Source of the DNA: RGIG2041 sp045652745
GTDB lineage: Bacteria > Bacillota > Clostridia > UBA1381 > UMGS1253
Reading direction: 5' to 3'
Length of the DNA: 64,000 nucleotides
NCBI GenBank assembly: GCA_045652745.1
Contig: JAZRUW010000012.1
Span: forward strand, 62,001 to 126,000
This document shows positions 26,501-33,278 of this stretch, one piece after another; within the stretch, counting starts at the first letter, position 1, and each line of letters opens with the position of its first letter. A program made the translations under genes and the position numbers. Below the pieces are notes generated by a model, which was not told the DNA's origin, did not search any database, and worked only from the letters and a program-made list of their open reading frames with translations.

Positions 26501-28264
26501 ACTATTGAAAATGGTAGTTGGGATTCCATTTTCGTCTACGGAGCCTTCGAGTATTATATCTTTACTTATACTGATACCACCAGCGTAGTTACCTGCTGCA
26601 ATTTTAACAGTATCACCTGCCTCTGCAGCTGCAATAGCATCCTGTATTGTTGCATGGTATGATACATTTCCGTCTGCGTTTTCAATAGATGCAACAGCAA
26701 TAACTACACTGTCATTTTCACTTGTTTCATAAAGATTATCTTTATCAACACCGTCTTCTGTAAGACTTGTGTTGTTTGCAGTATTACCGCCGTAAAGTAC
26801 TGTACCGTTTCCTGTGTTACCAACTATAAGTGCTGAATATTCTGCATTGGCACCTGTTGATGTAATCGCTGTATCATTAACTGTATTCTGGGTAACTTCA
26901 ACGCCTGTGCCACCCACTAAAAGACGACCTACTATACCGCCCACGATGCCTTGTTCTGCTGTTATATCCAGACCGTCAACAACGTTGTTGTGAATTGTAG
27001 TTGTGCCTGCAGATACAAGACCTGAAATACCGCCTACATCCCACAAACCTGTTATGTAACTGTTTTCATCCCCCGTTACGCTACAGTCTGTAACATTTGC
27101 AACACCGCCGCCTACAATACCGCCGACGCCGTCGTGTCCATCAATCGCAACTGTTCCTGTAACGGCACAGTTTGTAACAGTAGTATTTCTCGCTCTGCCT
27201 ACAATACCTGCAGTATATTGTCCGCCCGTTACTGTTATGTTTTCAATTGTAAGATTTTTAATTGTGGCCCCCGATGTGTTGCCGAAGAATGCCACATAGG
27301 AATTTTCTCTGCCCTCAATTGTGACATTTGATATTTTGTGGTTATTACCGTCAAATATTCCATAAAAACGAATGGAGTCATTTCCGGCAGGTGCAAGAAT
27401 TACGCCTGTCATATCAATATTGTTTGCAAGAACAAACTCTGTTCCTGTTGCGATTGACTCTTTGCTCATTACTTCACGAAGAGTTACAACATCTGCAGGA
27501 GTTGAAATAATATATTTACCATCTTCAAGAGTTAAATCATTAAGAGTTGCAGCGGGCTTTTCAATGGTGTACATATTATCATCACCAAGCACAGCGCTGT
27601 AGCCTGCAGGAAGATAATTTGATGGATCAACCGCAAACTTACCGCCTGTTATTTCAAGATTAGTTGCGCTGTCTGCTTCAAAACCGCCCATATATGTACC
27701 GGCACTGATTTTTACAATAGCAGGATTAACTGCTTTGATTTTACCTTCAACAGTAACACCATCAGACCCAAGAATAACTTTGCCACTTTCAGCATAAATA
27801 GCAATACCTTCGGCATCTGTTACCTGTATTGTCATTGTGCTATAGATGTTAAGGTTTGCATTGGAAGTCTGATAAATTGCATAATCTTCATCAATCCCTG
27901 TAGTAATAATTCTGCTATCAGTGCCTGCCCAATCATTTCCGGGTTCAACACCATATAAATTCAATATGTTGACATCACTAAGCTTTAACTGTCCCTCTAA
28001 GGTATATCCATTAAGATAAAACGATGTGGACAATCCGGGATAGTTGACATCAATATCACCTGTCCAGTTTTTAGCCATTAACACCTGTTTTCCATTGGGA
28101 TTGGTTTCTTGGGTGAACGCATCCGGCAGGTTTGTAACAGATATACTGTCACCGGCTATCAATGCTGCAGCTCCGTCTTCCGGTGTAGCAAATACGCTGA
28201 TGCCCATTGTGCTCAATACCATTGCGATTGCAAGGATTGAAGCTAACATTTTTTTAAGTTTCAC
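23525..28264 (-). CDS. Giant S-layer-homology surface protein with beta-helix repeats
   Basis: 1579 residues. A signal peptide (1-~26, ending VFA) leads into long parallel beta-helix/pectin-lyase-like regions. About 240-480 has GLUG-like glycine repeats (GGIVG, AGIVG), and about 520-720 and 1040-1280 have DAI.AA..GD / G.Y. patterns seen in adhesins. A Listeria-Bacteroides (InlB B-type) repeat follows at ~1315-1385 (FEGWYTD...TLYAKWTE), then three SLH domains at ~1398-1575 (FKDV..DWFYENVKYV and ITREQIATIIHRY). SLH domains anchor it to wall polymers, so it is displayed outside the cell, probably as an adhesin or glycan-binding protein; no catalytic site was recognised. It starts with GTG 28264 after AGAAGG. 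It lies downstream of a TetR gene and a possible recombinase switch. Confidence 0.88.
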   Translation of the reverse strand: MKLKKMLASILAIAMVLSTMGISVFATPEDGAAALIAGDSISVTNLPDAFTQETNPNGKQVLMAKNWTGDIDVNYPGLSTSFYLNGYTLEGQLKLSDVNILNLYGVEPGNDWAGTDSRIITTGIDEDYAIYQTSNANLNIYSTMTIQVTDAEGIAIYAESGKVILGSDGVTVEGKIKAVNPAIVKISAGTYMGGFEADSATNLEITGGKFAVDPSNYLPAGYSAVLGDDNMYTIEKPAATLNDLTLEDGKYIISTPADVVTLREVMSKESIATGTEFVLANNIDMTGVILAPAGNDSIRFYGIFDGNNHKISNVTIEGRENSYVAFFGNTSGATIKNLTIENITVTGGQYTAGIVGRARNTTVTNCAVTGTVAIDGHDGVGGIVGGGVANVTDCSVTGDENSYITGLWDVGGISGLVSAGTTTIHNNVVDGLDITAEQGIVGGIVGRLLVGGTGVEVTQNTVNDTAITSTGANAEYSALIVGNTGNGTVLYGGNTANNTSLTEDGVDKDNLYETSENDSVVIAVASIENADGNVSYHATIQDAIAAAEAGDTVKIAAGNYAGGISISKDIILEGSVDENGIPTTIFNSGSTAIYISKGTVKNIKIENVSKGFYGEPCGNVVFDNVHMINLLYGFHLVAYSSDVTWTIQNCYTDVTWANSFGKYNCDGATIIMKNNEFVSTNPYYGEEYGANLVNTFCPNTIIEDNIFGENAKILIREDAKNGVEIGTNYYAEGFENALSDDCAHGVVIETYYKDKEMTETVQAPTGVLQTGAVNAADANRTFITVEFSKVYATESLKLEILDENDTLLATTTATQKVFDDISFPIGALSSFTGINCTDEYWSTTWEENKLRGDYIPKKTVLYVDGVKLSEGIISDQLTGEITPLDWGTIPGVAPAPVGTITPGYTSETRIWGEGTATANYSYIVELYAGDEKIAQAKLKDYNNVIDGDVYVTWGIPFDGSDSNYWDVEWYGKNPYVDTVPTKVVLVADDRAVAENIVKLCAPDDLNPVLWDELENVPAAAKLGNKRFGTIQAAVNAATTGDNEIIILPGTYDESFMINQTEGINITIKAENKGDVTLTGTISVNGDRRQDGTETLVIENLVFDGREKTAAHDFIIDSNGTPNYPTYAHNVTIKNCEFLGNNDYNNAVVAFRERKAGSNNIVFDGCTAKRLHSLVQVSNSKKITVTNCKITDCESVVNATGSAVVVFTNNVVDVDNFAVRTGQSSASTNTAADITMTDNTIEAGVTALAMRNATTTAIMTNNSIVAPAAYTAENSDSSTINGVAVTADNIAEEITNNNTVTKPRKPSYGGGGVSRYTVKFETNGGSAVKVLTVNKNAVATEPAAPTKDGFKFEGWYTDKELTTVYDFTAKVTKNFTLYAKWTEIEKEPVIDEPDTAVAFKDVKTDDWFYENVKYVVKNKLMNGVSEDKFAPNDTLTRAMLVTILYRLESEPETDNVSFTDVHPEEYYANAVSWAKQKGIVNGITETEFAPNSNITREQIATIIHRYADFKGYDVSVSENTNIFSYADAESISDYAVAAMKYAIGSGLIQGKSATTLNPKDNATRAEIAAILQRFIEANKQ

Positions 28265-28685
28265 TTAAAAAACGCCTTCTTTCTTTATAGATTTTGCGAA
28301 AATTCCGTTTCCGCTTCGGGCAGAAAGTTTTATAGCATTGTCAGGTCGTCTGCGCTCGACCTTATAATGTAATGTCTTGTGATTTCTCACCTCCACAGAT
28401 GCCTTGCGGCAGCTTATTTAATTTAAAATTGTGTGGCATTATACTAAACTGCCACACGAATGCACAAGGGAATAAATCACCTTGCAAAAAATATTATAAT
28501 CTCTTAAAAACATACAACCCACTTGAAAACCGGATGTCATCACCAGGATGCAAATACAGGGAGTCATAGCTAAAATGTAAATCAAGCAAGTTGTATGTTT
28601 TGTAAGAGAGGGGGGAGACTTGCGTCATACCTTAGGTTATTATTTTGTTTGTCGTTTAGCAAACGTCAAATACCTATGTCAAAAG
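28265..28685 (-). promoter_or_regulatory. Structured leader/promoter region of the SLH protein gene
   Basis: 421 bp without a gene. On the minus strand a TATAAT lies at 28498-28493 with only a weak -35. Just upstream is a 12-bp perfect inverted repeat, AAAACATACAAC (28507-28518) and GTTGTATGTTTT (28590-28601), with 71 bp between, holding the 9-bp palindrome GATGTCATC (28533-28541). Downstream in the leader two hairpins stand out: GTGTGGCA/TGCCACAC (28431-28457) and TGCACAAGG/CCTTGCA (28461-28485). These may be regulator sites or a structured 5' leader. It matches no riboswitch I know. Confidence 0.5.
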
Positions 28686-29264
28686 CTACCTGGAATCGGG
28701 AGGTTTGAAAGATGGAAAATTTTTTATTATTCTTGTATACAGATTATCAAGCAACATTTGTGTTTTTTCGCCATCGTCCCATATTGCATAGTCGATTACA
28801 TAAGCAATTATGGAATAAATGAATATTTCTGCCTGCGCATAGGTACAACCAAAAATACCCATAATTTTTTCTGCATATATTTCATAGAGAAGTCTAAAGT
28901 CTTTTGATTTGTCTCTCATGCGTTCGCCGAATACCGGACTGGTTGTAATCTGAAGTGCAAGTCTAAGCTCATACTTATATTTTTCAACCTCGTCTAAAAG
29001 GGTATCGAAATACTTCCGCACATCAGCTGTGTGGTTGAGCGTAAAAGTGAAGAGTGCATCAACGACTTTAGACAATCCGTACTTTCCGGCACTGATCCAA
29101 ATATCATCCTTGTTTTCAAACCAATGATACAAGCTGCTTTGTGCAAGCTTTGTTTCTCTGCACAATTCTCCGATTGAAGCGTGTGCTAATCCGGTTGTAA
29201 GCAAGTATTCCCATGTGGTTTTTACAATTTCTCTTTTTCTGTCAGACAGAGTATAAGCATCCAT
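28686..29264 (-). CDS. TetR/AcrR-family transcriptional regulator
   Basis: 192 residues. The N-terminal helix-turn-helix covers about residues 29-50 (ASIGELCRETKLAQSSLYHWF, then NKDDIW, the classic TetR recognition helix and linker). The C-terminal ~130 residues are the all-helical ligand/dimer domain, not assignable to a subfamily. Start ATG 29264 lies after AAAAGG; a TTG nine bases upstream is a poorer choice. Same strand as the SLH protein gene, whose promoter region starts right after the stop. Its own best promoter lies within a segment bracketed by two recombination-like sites. Confidence 0.9.
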   Translation of the reverse strand: MDAYTLSDRKREIVKTTWEYLLTTGLAHASIGELCRETKLAQSSLYHWFENKDDIWISAGKYGLSKVVDALFTFTLNHTADVRKYFDTLLDEVEKYKYELRLALQITTSPVFGERMRDKSKDFRLLYEIYAEKIMGIFGCTYAQAEIFIYSIIAYVIDYAIWDDGEKTQMLLDNLYTRIIKNFPSFKPPDSR

Positions 29265-29345
29265 TTCCTTCAACCTTTTCTTGCAATACTTTTTTCATAT
29301 TTCGACAAAGTAATGTTCATTACAAAAGATGTTAAAAAAATATGC

Positions 29346-29377
29346 CTTGCAACATAATCGATATTATGTGGTATTTT
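29346..29377. other. dif-like recombination site 1
   Basis: CTTGCAACATAA, a six-base centre TCGATA, then TTATGTGGTATTTT. The arm-centre-arm layout with CATAA...TTATG inner arms is that of Xer/dif sites. It lies between the TetR promoter and the TetR start codon. The match to site 2 is exact in both outer arms; only the centre differs. Confidence 0.7.
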
Positions 29378-29407
29378 ATCGCCGAGTTCAATATTTATTG
29401 CGTACAT

Positions 29408-29436
29408 ATTGTAGCATGTTCAGGAGTGTTTGTCAA
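29408..29436 (-). promoter_or_regulatory. Promoter of the TetR gene, inside the site-bracketed segment
   Basis: Minus strand TTGACA (29436-29431), exactly 17-nt spacer, TACAAT (29413-29408). It is the best promoter match in this region and points to the TetR gene through site 1. Confidence 0.75.
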
Positions 29437-29498
29437 TGATTTACAGTTGTTTAATAGAAGAATCATCAATATGCATAAAAAAAGGTATAGCAAAACAG

Positions 29499-29532
29499 AC
29501 CGGTTTTACAAAAATAACAAGAACCGGTCTAA
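29499..29532 (-). terminator. Hairpin between recombinase and TetR promoter
   Basis: AGACCGGTT / AACCGGTCT stem with a 16-nt AT-rich loop; T-rich stretches follow on the minus strand. It would stop transcripts from the recombinase before the TetR promoter. Confidence 0.6.
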
Positions 29533-29608
29533 AAATTATGCACTTTTTTAGAAAAGTATGTGTATGCCATAGAGTCGTCTAATTCCTTTTATGTCAATTT
29601 CGTTATGT

Positions 29609-29640
29609 CTTGCAACATAATATCGATTATGTGGTATTTT
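29609..29640. other. dif-like recombination site 2
   Basis: CTTGCAACATAA, centre TATCGA, then TTATGTGGTATTTT, four bases from the stop codon of the recombinase gene. The inner 16 bp (CATAATATCGATTATG) is the exact reverse complement of the inner 16 bp of site 1 (CATAATCGATATTATG), while the outer arms point the same way in both. Confidence 0.7.
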
Positions 29641-29644
29641 TTAT

Positions 29645-30487
29645 TTATAGGCGTAAAAGTCCTAATTGCTGAATTTGTCTACGGTGTATTTCACCGGTTT
29701 CCATAGTGTATATACGTGTGGTGTTTACGCTTGAATGTCCGAGAATGTCTGCAAGTCTTACAATGTCTTTTTGAAGTGTGTAAAAAGTGCGTGCGAAAAG
29801 ATGCCTTAAATTATGTGGAAACACTTTATACTTAGATACTCTTGCGCTTTCGCAAAGCGCCTTCATCATTTTCCATATAGTACTTCTGTCAAGCGGTTTT
29901 CCTGCTTTTGTAACAAACAAGGGTCCGCTTGTTATTTTTTGGTTTTTCGCGTATTCTGTGAGCATTCTGCAAAGCTCCTTGGGTAAAATTACAATTCTCA
30001 TTTTACCCTTACAGTTAATAGTTGCCTTCCTTATTTTTACGGCCTCAACTGTTATATGCTGTAATTCCGATACCCTGATTCCGCTTGAACAGATCGTTTG
30101 CATCAGCAAGTATAGTCTTTCGTTACTCTTTGCTTTTGCCGCATCAAGCAATCTTTCATACTCTGTTTTTGAAAGTTCTTTATCCTTTTGAGCAAAAATC
30201 TGTTTTTGAATTTTGAGCATTCTGTCCTTCAACTCGTACCAGTTATTAAATTCGAAGAAACTGTTGAGCGAGGATAACACAGAATTAACAGATGCAGGAG
30301 CAAATTTACCTATCAAATATTCTTTGTAATCAAGAACCTTTCTTTTGTCAAACTCCAAGCCAGAAGTCCATGCTGAGAAAGCTTTGATATCACGCATATA
30401 TTTTTCTAGCGTAGCAGAAGCCTTTTCTTCATTAATTAAAAAATGCTTAAATTTTTCAATTAATTCATCTGTTATAATTTTCATCAT
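29645..30487 (-). CDS. Tyrosine recombinase (XerC/D-like integrase family)
   Basis: 280 residues. An N-terminal SAM-like core-binding domain (about 5-90) is followed by the catalytic domain with Arg138 (SSGIRVSEL), the beta-hairpin Lys160, His225-x-x-Arg228 (HNLRH), His251 (LGHSS) and the nucleophile Tyr260 (TRIYT). The set is complete, so it should be active. The length is that of simple Xer or DNA-invertase-type enzymes rather than large phage integrases. Start ATG with GGGAG seven bases upstream. Its stop is four bases from site 2, suggesting that the paired sites are its substrates. No phage or conjugation genes are nearby. Confidence 0.92.
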   Translation of the reverse strand: MMKIITDELIEKFKHFLINEEKASATLEKYMRDIKAFSAWTSGLEFDKRKVLDYKEYLIGKFAPASVNSVLSSLNSFFEFNNWYELKDRMLKIQKQIFAQKDKELSKTEYERLLDAAKAKSNERLYLLMQTICSSGIRVSELQHITVEAVKIRKATINCKGKMRIVILPKELCRMLTEYAKNQKITSGPLFVTKAGKPLDRSTIWKMMKALCESARVSKYKVFPHNLRHLFARTFYTLQKDIVRLADILGHSSVNTTRIYTMETGEIHRRQIQQLGLLRL

Positions 30488-30987
30488 TGTACAACTCCCT
30501 TTCTATATTTATACTATTATTTTACCACGAACATAATAATATTCCACGAAGTTGCCAATAATTTACTGTCTACTTATTATTTTATATTCACAGCAGAGTC
30601 TATGGTGTTATTTGTCCAAGCGCTTGCACCATTCTAAGGCATTGTTTAAGCAAAGGCTGGTTTTGCGAAACTCGAGCGGCAAAATATGCTCGATGTGTTA
30701 AACCATTTGCTAAAACAGCTTGCACCGCCAAAGCCGAGGTCTTTGGCGTCTTTATAAGAAAGGGTGCAGAAAGTTATTTTCGTAATCGCTGCCTCTGACT
30801 GTCATATTTGCCTATACTATACGAAAAACCAAGACGAAAGTAAAGACTATTTCGTGCTTTTTCATCAAATTATAAAAAATAAGGATTTATGGTATTTTTT
30901 GCTTGCCATGGGGGCAAATTAGTGTTAAAATATTATCAATAGTGTTTTTAACCTATATTTACAATAATTAGAAGAGGTGTAAATCAG
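30488..30987. other. 500-bp intergenic region with structured segment
   Basis: No gene is supported. 30521-30556 has CCACGAA repeated twice around CATAATAATATT, loosely like the recombination sites. 30600-30760 is G/C-richer with several pairings, the clearest being CGCCAAAG/CTTTGGCG (30726-30748). Further right, TTGCC/GGCAA (30903-30917) precedes TATTAT (30931-30936), a weak promoter candidate for the next gene. This probably is the right edge of the AT-rich island. Confidence 0.45.
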
Positions 30988-31680
30988 ATGATGTATTCAC
31001 ATGAAGTTGAAAACATGTGCTGCGTGAAAAAGGGCGTAGCGCACGGTCCGGCGCCGATTCCGCAGGAAGGTGCATGGACAGAGTCTAAGGAAATTAAGGA
31101 TATCAACGGTCTGACCCACGGTATCGGTTGGTGTGCACCGCAGCAGGGTGCCTGCAAGCTGACACTCAATGTAAAAGAGGGTATCATTGAAGAAGCACTC
31201 ATTGAGACCATCGGCTGCTCCGGTATGACGCACTCTGCCGCTATGGCAAGTGAAGCGCTCGTTGGTAAGACACTTTTAGAGGCGCTCAATACAGACCTCG
31301 TTTGTGATGCAATCAACACCGCTATGCGCGAGCTGTTCTTGCAGATTGTATACGGCCGTACCCAGACAGCGTTCTCCGAAGGCGGTCTTCCGGTTGGTGC
31401 AGGTTTGGAAGACCTTGGTAAGGGTCTGAGAAGCCAGACCGGTACAGTATTTTCCACAAAGGCAAAGGGCCCGCGTTACCTCGAGCTTGCAGAAGGTTAC
31501 ATCACCGAAATCGCACTCGATGCTGACGACCTCATTATCGGTTACAAATTCGTTCACCTCGGCAAGATGATGGAAAACATCAAAAAGGGCATGTCCGCTG
31601 ACGAAGCACTTACAAAGGCTTCCGGTCAGTACGGCAGATTCGATGATGCTGTTAAGGTTATCGACCCGAGAGTTGAGTAA
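30988..31680 (+). CDS. IscU-like iron-sulfur scaffold-type protein, partner of GGGtGRT protein
   Basis: 230 residues. The central part resembles the IscU/NifU N-terminal scaffold fold: cysteines in GWCAPQQGACKL and TIGCSGMTHSAAMASEALVGKTL, the latter very like the FGCGAA...E...GK of IscU. An extra N terminus with MCCVKKG is present, and the C terminus (about 150-230) has no clear IscU match. The third canonical IscU cysteine is not evident, so it is a variant. Start ATG follows GAGGTG. It is 27 nt before the GGGtGRT gene, a pairing I recall as conserved in anaerobic Firmicutes and others with unknown function. Confidence 0.8.
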   Translation: MMYSHEVENMCCVKKGVAHGPAPIPQEGAWTESKEIKDINGLTHGIGWCAPQQGACKLTLNVKEGIIEEALIETIGCSGMTHSAAMASEALVGKTLLEALNTDLVCDAINTAMRELFLQIVYGRTQTAFSEGGLPVGAGLEDLGKGLRSQTGTVFSTKAKGPRYLELAEGYITEIALDADDLIIGYKFVHLGKMMENIKKGMSADEALTKASGQYGRFDDAVKVIDPRVE

Positions 31681-31707
31681 TTTGAGAAGATAAGGAGGAT
31701 ATTGAAA

Positions 31708-32706
31708 ATGGCTTTATTTGAAAGTTATGAAAGAAGAATTGGACATATCAATGAAGTATTAAATGCAAACGGCATCAAGGACCTCGAAGAAGCAAGAAAG
31801 ATTTGCGAAGACAAGGGTATTGATGTTTACAACCTCGTAAAGGGCATTCAGCCGATTTGCTTTGAGAACGCTTGCTGGGCTTATATCATGGGTACGGCAC
31901 TCGCAATCAAGCGCGGTGTAACCAACGCGGCTGACGCTGCTGCGATCATCGGCGAAGGCTTGCAGGCATTCTGCATCAAGGGTTCCGTTGCAGACGACCG
32001 TAAGGTTGGTCTTGGCCACGGCAACCTCGCAAGCATGCTTCTTCGTGAAGAAACCACTTGCTTTGCGTTCCTCGCAGGTCACGAATCCTTCGCGGCTGCT
32101 GAAGGTGCAATCGGTATCGCTAAATCTGCAAACAAGGTTCGTAAGACACCGCTTAAGGTTATCTTAAACGGTCTTGGTAAGGACGCTGCGCAGATTATTT
32201 CCAGAATCAACGGCTTTACTTACGTAGAAACGAAGTTTGACTATTTCACCGGTGAACTCAAGGTTGAGTTTGAAAAGGCATACTCCAACGGTGAGAGAGC
32301 GGCTGTTAAGTGCTACGGCGCAAACGACGTTCGCGAAGGTGTTGCAATCATGCATCACGAGGCTGTTGGCGTTTCCATCACCGGTAACTCCACCAACCCG
32401 ACCCGTTTCCAGCATCCGGTAGCAGGTACCTACAAGAAGGAATGCATCGAGCAGGGTAAGAAATACTTCTCCGTTGCTTCCGGCGGCGGTACAGGCAGAA
32501 CACTGCATCCGGATAACATGGCTGCAGGTCCGGCTTCCTACGGTATGACAGATACCATGGGCAGAATGCACTCCGATGCGCAGTTCGCAGGTTCTTCCTC
32601 CGTTCCGGCGCACGTTGAGATGATGGGCCTTATCGGCGCAGGTAACAACCCGATGGTTGGTATGACGGTTGCTTGTGCGGTGGCAGTAGAAGAAGCATCC
32701 AAATAA
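31708..32706 (+). CDS. GGGtGRT protein (function unknown)
   Basis: 332 residues. It contains the family-naming stretch SGGGTGRTLHPDNMAAG and glycine-rich segments (GLGHGNLASMLL, SSSVPAHVEMMGLIGAGNNPMVG), with cysteines at QPICFENACW. Soluble, no signal. The family is defined by this motif and by its partnership with an IscU-like gene; no reaction is established. Start is ATG 31708, nine bases after AAGGAGG; a TTG two codons earlier is too close to the ribosome site. Codon use is strongly biased toward preferred codons, suggesting high expression. Confidence 0.88.
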   Translation: MALFESYERRIGHINEVLNANGIKDLEEARKICEDKGIDVYNLVKGIQPICFENACWAYIMGTALAIKRGVTNAADAAAIIGEGLQAFCIKGSVADDRKVGLGHGNLASMLLREETTCFAFLAGHESFAAAEGAIGIAKSANKVRKTPLKVILNGLGKDAAQIISRINGFTYVETKFDYFTGELKVEFEKAYSNGERAAVKCYGANDVREGVAIMHHEAVGVSITGNSTNPTRFQHPVAGTYKKECIEQGKKYFSVASGGGTGRTLHPDNMAAGPASYGMTDTMGRMHSDAQFAGSSSVPAHVEMMGLIGAGNNPMVGMTVACAVAVEEASK

Positions 32707-32716
32707 TCAAAAAGGT

Positions 32717-32930
32717 AAAATCGGCGCATTACTGCGTTGCAAAGGCGGACCCGTACAAGAGTACTGTGTCCGCCTTTTCGCCTTGTACTGCATCCGATTT
32801 TCCTCTTTTTGAGGTGCGTGCAGATTTGGGCGCAATACTTTGTCAAAAAGGCTGACCCGTACAAGGAGCACTGTGTCAGCCTTTTTTTGCGTCTTGCATC
32901 TAAAATATCGCCTTTTTGAGGAGTGTGCAG
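32717..32930. repeat. Two tandem copies of a palindromic element
   Basis: Copy 1: outer arms AAAATCGG/CCGATTTT (32717-32724/32794-32801) around stem AAAGGCGGAC/GTCCGCCTTT (32741-32777). Copy 2: stem AAAAAGGCTGAC/GTCAGCCTTTTT (32845-32888). Both loops read CCGTACAAG(A/G)AG.ACTGT. The stems differ by compensating changes, so structure is conserved rather than sequence. Copy 2 with its T-run can also terminate the GGGtGRT transcript. Confidence 0.75.
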
Positions 32931-33101
32931 CTTGATGCGCAGGCGACGTTCGAGGTGAAAGTTTCCGAGGACTGCGCTTCGGCAACGGCTTTCTGGTGGG
33001 ACGTTTTTAACACTATAAAGCCGATGGATGTGGATTTCAGTACGGCAACAGAAAAACCGGTACTCATCTTAAATGATATTGAGGACGGCGGCCTTTTGTA
33101 A
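32916..33101 (+). pseudogene. Short open frame, probable C-terminal gene remnant
   Basis: About 60 codons ending TAA at 33101, with host-like codon use. Coding appears real from ATFEVKVSEDCASATAFWWD onward, but there is no ribosome site before any start and the frame begins within the repeat block. It looks like the tail of a secreted beta-rich protein whose front was lost. No family assigned. Confidence 0.45.
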
Positions 33102-33120
33102 AATGAAACTGAAACAGACG

Positions 33121-33152
33121 GGATGTAAAACTACGTTTTACATCCTTTTTTG
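33121..33152 (+). terminator. Intrinsic terminator
   Basis: GGATGTAAAAC / GTTTTACATCC stem with a 3-nt loop and a T-run, after the short remnant frame. Confidence 0.88.
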
Positions 33153-33208
33153 TTTTCCAAATCCGGACTACATTGGGTTTTTCCGGAGGTTTTCTCACTT
33201 TTTAGCCG

Positions 33209-33238
33209 TTGATGTGCGAATAGAATCTTTGCTATAAT
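33209..33238 (+). promoter_or_regulatory. Promoter of the first M23 peptidase gene
   Basis: TTGATG (33209-33214), 18-nt spacer, TATAAT (33233-33238). Confidence 0.65.
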
Positions 33239-33278
33239 AATCGGGTAGAGTGTAGATGAACGAAACGGAGGAGGGGTT

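Noticed and set aside
28265..28620. Known riboswitch (c-di-GMP, SAM, THF) before the SLH gene
   Set aside because: I compared the core motifs I know and none is present; left as an unassigned structured leader.
29346..29640. Chromosomal dif site for XerCD
   Set aside because: Layout is similar, but two copies with mutually inverted centres next to a dedicated recombinase inside an accessory region fit a local switch better. Not excluded.
32673..32985. Several short open frames over the palindromic repeat block
   Set aside because: They exist on both strands because of the palindromes, lack ribosome sites and overlap the end of the GGGtGRT gene.
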